From assembly GCF_963576675.1 (NCBI RefSeq), contig NC_088914.1, positions 85,682,441 to 85,746,440 of the forward strand: a stretch of 64,000 nucleotides of DNA, given 5' to 3'. Made by a program: the position numbers and the translations under genes. Shown one piece after another: positions 49,943 through 60,467 of this stretch. The notes under the pieces were generated by a model. That model saw only the letters and a program-made list of their open reading frames with translations, made no database searches and had not been told where the DNA came from. Source of the stretch: Euphorbia lathyris. Taxonomy: Eukaryota > Streptophyta > Magnoliopsida > Malpighiales > Euphorbiaceae. Each line of letters opens with the position of its first letter. Positions within the stretch are counted from its first letter, which is position 1.

Positions 49943-50560
49943 ACGGGGCGTATACACCCGTACGCCCCGCGTGTTCCGGGCTCTGCTCTTTTTCATAGTA
50001 AAAATTGCAGAGGACGCGGGGCGTCCCCACTTCCACGCCCACGTACACTTTGATTTTCATCACCTTTTGAATAAAAGTCCACGTACCAAGGACACGCGGG
50101 GCGTCCCTTCCTACACGCCCCGCGTAGCCTGGGGAGCTGCGAAATGCAGATTCCCCATGGCAACCTTTCCTCTTTCCTCCCCCATCAATCACCTCTTCCC
50201 CAAAAATCTTTCCCACTTCTCCACTCCACCTCCTTTTCTCCCCAATCACATCATAACCTTTTCAAATCCCCAATAAATTTGTCTTAATTACTTTCTTAAT
50301 TTCTCATTAAAATAATAAAAACATTAATCACACCATTAAAACCCATAAAACATTTGAAAAGACTCAAAATTCAAAAAAATCGAACACGCACGCGGGACGT
50401 ACCCCCGAGTACGCCCCGCGTCTCTGCCTTCTCCCAGGAATTTCTAACTAGGAGACGTGACACGCAGGGCATCCCACACGGTACGCCCCGCGTGTCCACT
50501 CAAAATAAAGTCAGGAGGCGGGAAACGCAGGACGTGGCCCCTTCACGCCCCGCGTGTCCC
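49943..50560. repeat. cluster of acgcggggcgt motifs in alternating orientation
   Basis: About a dozen motif copies occur in the interior of the young element, mostly as a forward copy followed within 10-20 bases by an inverse copy (acgcggggcgt then acgccccgcgt). Pairs lie near 49943-49973, 50017-50042, 50094-50126, 50390-50421, 50460-50494 and 50524-50560. Each pair can form a GC-rich hairpin. Confidence 0.85.
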
Positions 50561-50690
50561 GCCTGGGAATCCGAAAACTCTTGGATTCCCCCTTCTTTTT
50601 CTATTTAAACTTTCCATTCTCTTCCCTTTTCTCCCACACATATCACCCTTCTCCATTATCTCTTCATACTTACTTCCCTCTCATACAACC

Positions 50691-51230
50691 ATGACCCGAA
50701 GCAAGCGACCCGCGACTGACCGCCCCCCATGGGCCACTCGTGCTCGCTCCGCCCGTTCCTCCCAAAATCCACCATCTCCCAACCGGGAAGTAACTCCACC
50801 CCTCACCCGACAATACCGGGCACCTTTTCACCTTCTTTCCGAGGCCGAAGCTGAGGCATATCAAGCCCTTTCCACCAATCAACCCTTGATCCTCCCGTAC
50901 TTCACTTTGAGCATTCTCGAGCATGATCATATCCGTCATGCTTTTGCGGAGCGTCTCCGCACTCTTGGTTTGGAGGATCACTTCCGGGCCCGTCATCATG
51001 TTTACCCGTCCTTGGTGTTGGAATTTTTCACCACCATGGAATCCAATAATGTCCCGGGAGCGGCCCTTTTCACCTTCCGTCTCCATAACAACCCCTTCTC
51101 CATTGATACTCAATGGATCCGCACTCACTTCACCAAACAAACCGAAGAGGGCATCGCTGTTTGGCCGGATGGCGTCTCCGCTAAGGACTTCTGGACCGCC
51201 ATCACCGTCTTTCGATTTCTTTTTACTTGA
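50691..51230 (+). CDS. Athila ORF-like protein in the 3' interior
   Basis: From ATG 50691 the frame encodes 179 residues: a basic, Pro/Ser-rich start (MTRSKRPATDRPPWATRARS), then ILEHDHIRHAFAERLRTLGL, HHVYPSLVLEFFTTMESN and LFTFRLHNNPFSIDTQWIR. The latter resemble the conserved 'plant transposon/Athila ORF-1' block (YP-L-EFF-T then FRL). In Athila elements such a protein is of unknown function. It is truncated relative to typical ones and ends shortly before cttgaggacaagtaaa and the polypurine tract. The frame continues upstream without ATG through the motif cluster, so the start is chosen by position. Confidence 0.5.
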   Translation: MTRSKRPATDRPPWATRARSARSSQNPPSPNREVTPPLTRQYRAPFHLLSEAEAEAYQALSTNQPLILPYFTLSILEHDHIRHAFAERLRTLGLEDHFRARHHVYPSLVLEFFTTMESNNVPGAALFTFRLHNNPFSIDTQWIRTHFTKQTEEGIAVWPDGVSAKDFWTAITVFRFLFT

Positions 51231-51262
51231 GGACAAGTAAAACTTTAAAGTCCGAGGAGGTT

Positions 51263-52915
51263 TGATAGGGGCATTTCGTCCCTATCTTTTAGCGTGGTTT
51301 ACGGTCTATTTTTGAGCTAAATAAATAAGTTTAATTACAAAAATAATGTGTTTTAATAAAATAATGAAATAAAAATATAAACCGAGCTTTCGGGTAATTT
51401 CCTTTATTTTTTAGTTGAATTTAGAGAATAAAATGTCAAGCTAACTCGGCTCGTGAGAGGTGTATTTCGCAGGTACAAAATATAGTACATGCATGGCGTA
51501 TTCCCATCCACGCGGGGCGTGCAGACAAACGAGTCAGAAATGATTGATCAATCCTGAACCACCATATGGGATCTACTCAGCACACGCAGGGCGTGTCGAC
51601 CACCACGCAGGGCGTATGATGTTTGTCAGGAAATGATTAACCCAATCCTGAAGGTCAGACTGCACTGTCCCCTAAGTCAACTAGCAATACGCGGGGCGTG
51701 TTTTGGGACACGTGGGACGTACATAGGGCAATTCGAGCAATAAGATACCAGGAGCTCACGCACGCGGGGCGTATAGCAAGACACGCAGGGCGTCTCCTCC
51801 CATACGCAGGGCGTGTCCTGAGAATTCTGCACCAAATCATGTACCTCCATACTTGTACCTTGTGAAGTTACAATTCTACCCCTAGCTTGATGTATAAATA
51901 AGAGTGACTAGCACTCATGATGGACACGGAGAGACATCTACTACTACTTTCTATATTACTTTGTATAGTTTTTGTTGGAGATTTGATTTATGTAATAAAA
52001 CCCTCCCCTTTCGGGCTTGTTCGTTGATCCCGGCATTCCGTCAAAGTTCCGTTCCTTCTCCGTTCACCAAGCTCGAAAGTTCCACCTCCAAGTCCTAAGC
52101 GACGGCCTTGAGTCCGGTTGGCAAGTTCCGAGGGCCGATTCTTCCTCTTCGCTTGCTAACTAGCTTGCACTCTTCCTATGTACTAGGCTTGGTTGTATTC
52201 ATCATTTTTTCTCCATATTTATAATATATGATTTGCAATTTCCGTTTTTATATACGTGTTAATGTTTATTACTTGCTTTGATACTTATAATTGACTATTG
52301 TGTAGGGGAACGCGATTTCCGCCGCCACTCGGGCTATCTTTAGGGATTCATATAGGTGTTGCCTCACCGGAAGTGACGCTCCGGAAACCGTAGGAATTGA
52401 CACACCACGGAACTTACAGGCCCTAGTTTCTGATCCCCAGCATTAGACACGCCTTGACTAGGAATCACGTAGTCTAAGTACTTCACGGGTCGGTCAACCT
52501 ACACGTAGTCGTCTTTGTAAGAGTAGATTGTTAATCGTATATATTCGGAGCCTTTGTTTGTCATATTTATAACTCATCGTCGCCATTGCACCTCGTAGAA
52601 GTATTTGTTGTATAAAATCGGTCTCACCAATAGTTTAGGAATAGTTGGTAGTCGTCACCAAAACCCCTTTAAAGTATTCACCGCTTAAATAACACATAAT
52701 ACCGAGTCGTTTAATACTTGCAGTTATAAATCCCGTGGATTCGATACCCGGTCTTAACCGGATTATTACTTGATACGACGGGGTACACTTGCCCCTAAGT
52801 AGTCGTGACGTCTAGTGAATTTAGAGCACTTATAAAGATCACATCCATAGTCCCGTAGCTCACTCATATCACACCAACATCCGTATTAGTACACCGCTAG
52901 ACGAAACTCACATCA
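51263..52915 (+). repeat. right LTR of the young element, 1653 bp
   Basis: Preceded by a purine-rich gtccgaggaggtt. Compared with the left LTR, several motif copies have lost CpGs (catgcatggcgt, acgtgggacgt), as expected from methylation-driven decay. Confidence 0.92.
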
Positions 52916-55030
52916 GGAAGTTGATGATGTGGCAAGGTAGTGGGCAAGGTTAGAGAGAAAAATAAGGGTTAGTTAATAATTAATTACCAAAATGCCACTC
53001 CAAAAAACTATAAATAGACCCTCTCACTCTCATATAAATACACACTCAACACACACACAAACCCCTATCTAAGGTTTCTTCCAATGCTCTCCTTTTAGTT
53101 CTTAGTTCTTGAGTTCTTCCTTTTTGTTCTTCAAGTTCTTAGTTTTAACTCCTTTTTTTTAGCTTGCCTTTAGCTTTAATCCAAGTTCCAATAGCCTCTT
53201 TCCAAGTTTTTCAATTCAATTTAGCATTCCCAAGCTTTTAATTTGCTCAATTCTTAGCTAGAATTCTTTTTTTCAACAAAGTTGTTCCTGACGTCTTGAA
53301 TTTCAATCTAGTATATTTATTTTCCCAATTCCGTGCTCAAAAACTATAGTTACAATCCAATCTTTACAACCCAAATTCTTATAGCTAGTCTGTTCCCAGA
53401 ATTTTCCAGATTCGTCCAGTTGTTTTCAAAACTCAATTTCGTCCATTTAGAATCCGTTTTAGCCTTCGATCCCTTATAGAAGTCTGTTCCTGACATTCCG
53501 AAGTTAAATTTAGCCTATTTACTTGTCCAATTCCATGTTCTTAAGCACCCAAACGAGCCCATCGAAATCAAGGATTAAATCTGCCCCATTTTCCTACCAC
53601 ACGTTTTGACATTGCCAAGATCGTATACCATACGGGCCCGACCGACCACAGTGCTCCGTGAACTTCAAGCCGACACCAAAATTCAATGTCCAGCCGAGAT
53701 AGCTATTGTGGCTCCGAGTTTGTCGTTGAATTCCAAATTATTATTATTCTTTGCATTTCAATTCCTTGTATTTGATTTGCTTTTCCAATTCAATTGAATT
53801 AGCTATATGTTTAATATAGAAATTCTTCAATTGTAATTAATCTCATTTCCAGTTTTATACTTTTTGAACATATGTATTCAAACCTTGATTCATCAATAAA
53901 ATACCAATTTTCACCAAATCTCGTGTCAATTTCGCATGTTTTATTTCTTTATTTTACCCGTCTTCAATTTATACGCTTAGCTTAAATAAAATTAATCTAG
54001 CAAAGTTTTTATAACGGCGCTAGAGACCCAAGAGGGACTTTTTCGATTAGAATTCATGTTTTGGGCGCACAATTTCATAAACTTAACCGTCTTTCATAAT
54101 TGAGAAATAATTTCTCTGGCACGCCCGCACCCTAACCACACGTGACAAGGTTGAAATTATCATATTTCGAAAATATCGCTAACAGTTTCAATAGAATCAT
54201 TTCCGCTAATTGAAATAATTTTTTTTACGAAAATAGTAACATAACAACTACGTTAGAATGATTGACTTCTACATATGACATTATTGTCATTTGATAAAAA
54301 AAATATATTTTTCTTATTTATTTGAACTAAAAAAATTGTATTTTTCTTATTTACTTGAACCAAAGGTTTGAAAATTGCCACGTAACGATGAAAATATATA
54401 ATTTTGGCTTAATACATCAACAACACCATAAACTTATCCCAAAAGTTTGATTAGCTCCCTAAACTTATGAAATTTCTCACTAGTAGGATAACAATGGGTA
54501 ATATATCCGTGAGTACCTGACACTACCCGATCCTAATGTGACTACATATATCCTATATAAAAGGGTACGAGTCAGATATATGATCGAAATAATTAACCTT
54601 TAAGGTAATGTGATGAGTATGAGAATACCCCCAAGGTACCCGTTACCAGTTACCCATCATAACTCTTATATATATATTAAAAAATATTATTGTTTTTTAG
54701 ATGTAAGATGTGAGATTTGAACTTATTAGCCAAATAAATAAATTTTATTTATTTATGTAAATAGCTAATTTTAGAGTAAGTTTTAATGGAATAAAAGTAT
54801 ATGAAAGATAATAATCCTAAAAATCAAATCTGAAAAATATCCTCTTTTCTCTTTCAAATTCGTCCACCCACATGCCCACGCCTTAACTGAAGTTGGCTAC
54901 TACTTTTCAATTACAACTTAATTTGAGACGGACGTGCCAACGCCTTAAGTGAAACTGGTCTCTGATTTACAAACGCACATTGAACGGAACTACGAGCTAA
55001 CCCACGAAACCTTCCCTACACCTATGACAA

Positions 55031-55347
55031 TCCCGCTCAATTGGACCTCACTGACCAAATCCTATTTGGTCATTGACCATTAGATTTAACTCTAATATAA
55101 TCCTACCGGTGTTAAAATTTATCAATTAAATATTATTTAACTTATTTTTTTCTTTTTAATCAATTAAGCTCGCAAAGGATTCCTAAATATAAGGAACTGC
55201 TTATGGAGAATTAATTGATTAAAAAGGAAAAAATAAGTTAAATAATATTTAATTGATAAATTTTAACACCTGTAAGAATACATTAGAGTTAAATCTAATG
55301 GTCAATGACCAAATAGGATTTGGTCATTAAGGTCCAATTGAGCGGGA
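55031..55347. mobile_element. palindromic MITE in the solo LTR
   Basis: Full palindrome from tcccgctcaattggacct to aggtccaattgagcggga with arms of about 140 bp. Flanking ctacaccta and cttcaccta, a few bases out on the left, could be a 9-bp duplication with one mismatch. Confidence 0.7.
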
Positions 55348-55709
55348 CTTCACCTAAAATTCTCTCTAACCACAAAGTAGTGGGATGATGTGGTATGTAA
55401 GTTGAAGGAAGTTAAGAAGAATAGTGGTGGTTAGTGGTGGTTGAGGGAAGTTAGGAGGTAGTTGGAGGTGGTTAGTGGTAGTTAATTAGGTGTAAAGCTG
55501 AGAGAAAATTAAGGAGAAGTGGGTTGATTAATTACACAAATTGCCCTTTCAAAATAACACAAATCCTCCATTCTTCATAATAACACACTCATTCAACACA
55601 CAAAACCTCCTCTTAGAGCTCCAATGCTTAATTCCTAGTTTTTTGTTTTTTGTTTTTCAAGTTCTTAGTTCTCCTTTCCTTTTTCTAGCTCTTTTGAAAA
55701 GGATCAATT

Positions 55710-57688
55710 GAACGGTCCGCATCAGAAAAAAAAAGAAAGAGACGAACAAAAGGGAGAAACATCATTCCCCGGTTCTTAAAATCAAACATCTCAGAAAAAA
55801 GAGAAATAAAAGCTCGTTCCCTTTACATTTGCTAAAAGCCATTTAACCTTGTTTTTCGAGGCTTTTTTGATATTGTTAGAGTCATGTAGCAAAGTAGAGG
55901 TACTCGGATGAATGTACAAATTCACCGTAATCCTAAGCAAGAACATAAGTCGAGAATAAACACTTTAGCCACTAAATATTATATGAATTGAGTGAACTAC
56001 CAATGGTGAGGTGTTTTACTTAGCTATCCCTTTAAGCTCGTTTAATTAAACATGTATCCTTTTCTTAAGCATATGACCTGTGATAATTGAACTGCGACTT
56101 TTGGATATCGTGTCTCTATTTTGTATTTCCGAATGTATGTAATTACAGATGCTTGAAATTGTGTCATGCACCTAGTCAAACCAGGAGGTTTTTCTAGCTT
56201 GGCCAATGATTGCAGGTTTAGTTTTTAGTTTACTTGGGACAAGTAAAGTTTTAAGTGTGAGGAGGTTTGATAGGGGTCGAAAACCCCTATCTTTAGGTAC
56301 GATTTTTAGGGTAGTTTTGATTAGTTTTCATTCAATAAGCGAGTAATTCTCGCACTTTTATGCATGTGTGCATGTTAGTTAGTTTTAGTAGTGGTTTATT
56401 TTTTTTTTTTGTAGTTTCTAGCAATTTTCTGATTGTTTTCGGGCAAAATATTACTAAAATAGCACATATGTGAACTATCATTTATTACTTTTGGCTAATT
56501 GATCCACCAAAGGTCACACCAAACATAGTTTTTATTCAAATCTAACGACTGATGGGTCAATTTAGCTTTTGGACTAACGTTGTTTTATGTGCATGTGCAA
56601 GTTAAAACGAGATCAATTTTGGGTGAAAATCGTGTCTCGGAGACTCTCGGTAGTCGCTGGGCGAGTTGGGTATGTTCAGCCCGCCAAGTTGGCTGCCAGG
56701 GGCCAGCTCGATGAGCTAACCTATGAGAATCAGTCTTTTGACTGGTTTCCAGCCCCACGACTCCACCTGCATTGGGAAACAAGTTAGATTAGGTTTAGGG
56801 ATAAAACTACAACTATAAATATAACTTTGTATCTCTTTTATTATTATCCTTTTATTTTGTAAAGAAACCCTAACCTCTATCCTTGAAGAATCTTCTCCTT
56901 CCTTCCATCTATCATTGAAGAACATCCAACCTCCACATTCCACAAAGATTATTCAAGGTTCCAGCCTTCAAGTCCTAGGAAGACATCTGCATTGGTTGAC
57001 AGGTTCCCTGAAAGGGATTTTTTCTCTTTTATATTCTGTTTGCCTCTAATCCATTCTATGAATCCTAGGCTAATTGTATCATCATAACAAACACATTCTT
57101 CATCTTTAGTATTAATTCAAGTTTTTATTTTGTTCAATTGATTGCTTTATTTAATCTGTGTCTTACGCTTTGCCTTTCTAGGCTAACTCATTCATAAATC
57201 CAAGCAATTGCTTGACACATGTTGTGAGTTGAATCTGACCTAGTCAGAGCCTATAAGATTGACAACCTTATAAAAGATTAAGCCAAAATTTCTGAGCCTT
57301 AGAGCTAGTTTCGGCCTTACAAGGGAATCACGCGCTAGGAACCATAGAAGGATAAGTAGGGTTAATCGCCTTAGGCACAAGTGACTCGGATTAGTTTACA
57401 GTTGATTGATTAAATAAAATTGAATTTGATATTATCGTATTACCCTATTAACCTCTGGTCAATTTATATTATTTAAGGATCACTTAGGAGTAGAATAACT
57501 TAATTAGGAGTAGCTTTAATCTAATTAGGAGTAGTTTAACTTAAACAAACTCAATCTCAAACCTTCCATAGCCTAGATAACATTAGAAGCCTAGTAGTTT
57601 GGTACTTGTGGTATAAATCCTATGGATTCGATACCTGGACTTATCCAGATTATTACTTGGTAGCAAAATGGTACACTTATCCGTTACT
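55710..57688 (+). mobile_element. Athila-like remnant: 3' interior plus 3' LTR
   Basis: At 56235-56266 the sequence ttgggacaagtaaagtttta and a gaggaggtt tract precede TGATAGGGG at 56268, the same layout as the 3' end of the young element. The following LTR (56268 to about 57688, ending near gagtctca) shares ggattcgatacctgg, ttatccagattattacttgg and ggtacactt with the young LTR, but is otherwise diverged. The 5' LTR and most of the interior are missing. The frames at 56587-56787 and 56716-56943 have no support. Confidence 0.6.
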
Positions 57689-58992
57689 GAGTCTCATCGG
57701 GCATTAGCTCCGAGGCGCATCACCGACCGATCGCGGTGCCCCGAGGACTTCAAGCCGATACCAAAATTCAACGTCTAGCCGAGATAACTATTGTGGTTCC
57801 TCGTTGAATTTCATTTTTTTTCTATTATTTACATTTCAATTATATATTGATTTGTTCTTCTATTTCAATTGACTTATCTATATGCTTAGTATAGAACTAA
57901 TTCAATCATAATCAATTTCACTTTTTTCATTTTACTTTGAACCTATGTATTCAAACTTTGATTCATATCAATAAAATACCAATTTTCATCAAATCTTGTG
58001 TCAATTTCGCACCTTTAATTTCCATTATTTTATCCGTCTTTCATTTAATTGTACTAACTTAAATAAAATAATCCATCTAGCAAAGTTTCTATAATAATGC
58101 TAGAGACCCAAGATGGACTTTTTCAATCCTTGCGTCCCTCGCCAATCGCTTCATTTAGATTTCAAGTTTTGACTCAGAAATTCCATAAACTTAACCATTT
58201 TAATTGAGAAATAATTTTTCTGGCACGCCCGTACCCTAACCACACGTGACAAGGTTGAAAATTAGCGTTACTCGCAAAATATCGCTAACAGAACCCCATC
58301 GTTTTGTTCTTCAACCATTTAGTAATACAACTAAACTACTTAATTCTTATTGATTAAGGTTCAATTTTTAGATGGATAATTTATTAAATTTATACTTTGT
58401 TAAATTTGTAATATTTTTTTTGTTTTATTTATTGATTCTTAAAGGATAAGGGTACATGCGGGTACCCGTGAATTAAATGGGACAGGTATGGGATGCAAGA
58501 AGTAACCCGTTAGGATAATGGTATAGGTACAGATAATTAAAAAATAAACGGATAAGTGTTTGGGTTTGCCACTACCCGCAGATACCCTACTTGTTGTCAT
58601 CCCTATTCATTAGCTCCCTTAACTTGCTTAAAATAATGTACTGGCCACCTGGATTTATTTAAAGTGGCCTACTGACCCCCTAAACTTGCTTACAAGTATC
58701 CATTTACATTCTGAACTTGTTTAAAGAGGTATAAATTTCAATTTGCCCAAATGTGTAAAAAAATTTCAAAACTTAAAAAATAAAAGCCTAATTTGTGGTT
58801 TTTGTCGGAGATTAATATAAGATCTATGATTGAGCCTTAACTATCAGCTCGAGCTTTTAGTTCAATCGGTTCCATGACATGGTATCGGAGCCTCTAGGAC
58901 CAAACGGTCGAGGGTTCGAGTCCTAACAACCTCATTAATTTGTGGAATTAAAACACATGACGGGATGGGAGGAAACACCTAATGTATTAAGC

Positions 58993-59131
58993 CTATAATT
59001 TTTATCCTTTTAGCTATCACATAACTGTTGTGGTTATCATAACAACATTTCATTAACTTTTCTATAATTTTTATCCTTTTAGCTATCACATAACTGTTGT
59101 GGTTATCATAACAACATTTCATTAACTTTTC
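58993..59131. repeat. 69-bp perfect tandem duplication
   Basis: ctataatttttatcc through catttcattaacttt occurs twice in a row starting at 58993 and 59062. It abuts the right boundary of the nested stack and includes its duplicated flank TATAATTTT in both copies. Confidence 0.9.
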
Positions 59132-59581
59132 TATGAGAATTAGTGAGAATAATTTTATTGAAATAAAATAAAGCTTGAAAACCTTTTTAAAACTGATCTC
59201 ATACTTTAGGGACCATCAACACAATTTATATGCGAGTGATTGATCATATGGCAACTTCCATTTAACTTATTCAGATAAAAGTTTGGTTTTGATATTACTT
59301 TTTGCCTGTTTGATCTTAATAACAAAATTGCTCTCACTTATTCGAGTGTAATTTGAAAAAGTCAAACAAAAATCTAAGTGCGAATTTTAAGATTCTCCTT
59401 TTTACTTTATATACTTTTTTCAATAACAGAACGTGTCGCATCGTATGTGATGCTGTTTGATTTACAGAATAGAATATAATGAAATTGAATATTAACTATT
59501 TCTTAGGAATAGAATATAAGAGAATAGAATAGCTAATAACTATTTCTATGTTTGATATAACTATTCCTATGTTTAATTAAA

Positions 59582-60387
59582 GGTTTAATTCATCACCAGC
59601 TTTCTGAACTTGTCCATAATAGTAGATTGGCTCCCTGAACTTTACAAGTGTCTCACCAGTCCCTAAACTTGCTTATTTCGTATCACCATCTCTCTAAACT
59701 TGTCCATAAAAACTGATTAGCTCATTGAATTTTGCAAGTGTCTCACCAACTACCATAATACTAACTTGGATTAAGGTGCAAAAATACCCCTAACGATTTG
59801 GGTCAGGAGTAATTTTACCATTAACGTCTAAAATGGTGCAATTTTACTCATAACGTTGGAAGCCAAGAACAATTTTACCCATAACATTGATAAATTAGGT
59901 TAATTTGAGAAACAAGTCATCAAACTGTCTTCACGGTTATGAATCTTGTCATCTACACTTAACATGTGCGTCATTTTATCAGTAAAAAATCACAAACATA
60001 TGTTGGGATGCGAAAAAAATAAAAAAAATATACTGACTTTTGTATGAATTGGACATAAATATTCAAAAAATTCACAAAACTTATAAATTTGCTTTTGGCT
60101 ACTGGTGTTAGGGGTAAAATTGCACCATTTTAGATGTTAGGGGTATTTTTTCACCTTAATCCGAGTTAGTATTATGATTTTTGTATTTAGTTGTTACGGA
60201 ATAAATAATTTTAGGGAGCTGGTGAGACATTTGTAAAGTTCAAGGAGCTAAATTTTTTTTATGGACAAGTTTAGGGAGCTGGTGATACGAAATAAGCAAG
60301 TTTAGGGAGCTCGTGAGACACTTGTAAAGTTCAGAGAGCCAATCTACTATTATGCACAAGTTCAGGGAGCTGGTGATGTATTAGACC
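59582..60387. mobile_element. composite foldback element, 9-bp TSD
   Basis: TTAATTAAA lies at 59573-59581 and 60388-60396. The outer arms (catcaccagctccctgaact phrases) belong to the 40318 family. The inner arms (taaggtgcaaaaatacccc, ttaggggtaaaattgcacc) belong to the 34415 family. The joints between outer and inner arms mirror each other (taatactaact and agttagtatta). Confidence 0.85.
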
Positions 60388-60467
60388 TTAATTAAAAGAA
60401 TGAAATAAGTTGAAATAACTCGTTTTATAAGTTAAAAGACTCTATTACACTCATATGTAATTTCTTA

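Larger units (their letters stand above)
47341..52915 (+). mobile_element. young non-autonomous Athila-like LTR retrotransposon, TSD GGAAG
   Basis: LTRs 47341-48994 and 51263-52915 start TGATAGGGG and end CACATCA. GGAAG lies at 47336-47340 and 52916-52920. The site after the left LTR, tggcgccgttgccgggga (49001-49018), is the tRNA-Asp-type primer site common in the Athila/Tat branch. The interior is only 2.3 kb and lacks pol. The LTRs differ at few positions, mainly C/T or G/A, so insertion is recent. Confidence 0.92.
41063..54184 (+). mobile_element. older LTR retrotransposon with nested insertion, TSD GTTTC
   Basis: The ends TGTTGG and CTAACA define LTRs at 41063-43017 and 46810-54184, flanked by GTTTC at 41058-41062 and 54185-54189. 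A primer-binding-like site (tggcacgcccagtgggac, 43023-43040) and a polypurine run ending near 46806 give plus orientation. The 3.8-kb interior has no recognisable protease, RT, RNase H or integrase, so the element is non-autonomous. A second retroelement sits in the right LTR. Confidence 0.88.
46810..54184 (+). repeat. right LTR, split by a nested retrotransposon
   Basis: Segments 46810-47340 and 52916-54184 together match the left LTR; the younger element at 47341-52915 with its GGAAG duplication separates them. Removing the insert and one GGAAG leaves about 1795 bp. Confidence 0.9.
54724..58290 (+). mobile_element. diverged solo LTR of the 41063 family, itself interrupted
   Basis: The start tattagccaaataaataaa aligns with the TGTTGGTCC LTR start; the end atatcgctaaca is the same as the family end. 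Flanks GAACT and GAACC fit a 5-bp duplication with one change. Internal matches: ttctctctaaccacaaagta (55362), ccgaggacttcaagccgata (57742) and a cacacgtgacaagg end block. A large middle part is deleted or replaced. Confidence 0.65.
54484..58605. mobile_element. hAT-type element inside the foldback, interrupted
   Basis: The ends TAGGATAACAA and TTGTCATCCCTA fit a common hAT terminus (TAGGGATGACAA). Flanks CTCACTAG (54476-54483) and TTCATTAG (58606-58613) are an 8-bp duplication with two changes. Subterminal gggtac/gtaccc words occur at both ends. The interior is split by a solo LTR. Confidence 0.7.
54406..58993. mobile_element. outermost foldback element of a nested stack, 9-bp TSD
   Basis: TATAATTTT flanks at 54397-54405 and 58994-59002. 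Ends are ggcttaatacatca and the inverse before attaagcc, the same family as 40318-40790. Almost all of its 4.6 kb is later insertions; only 54406-54483 and 58606-58993 are its own. The right part carries a tRNA-like gagggttcgagtcc word of unknown origin. Confidence 0.75.

Noticed and set aside
50354..51236. Frames at 50354-50608, 50670-51236 (-) and 50923-51240 overlapping the Athila-like ORF
   Set aside because: They are shadows of the ORF at 50691-51230 or translations of the GC-rich hairpin motif.
56585..56943. Short frames in the LTR of the Athila-like remnant
   Set aside because: Located in an LTR on both strands, with no domain.
58840..58930. tRNA gene (gagggttcgagtcc, tggtatcggagcc)
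   Set aside because: Only B-box-like and primer-like words are present; no cloverleaf with matching acceptor stem could be built by eye.
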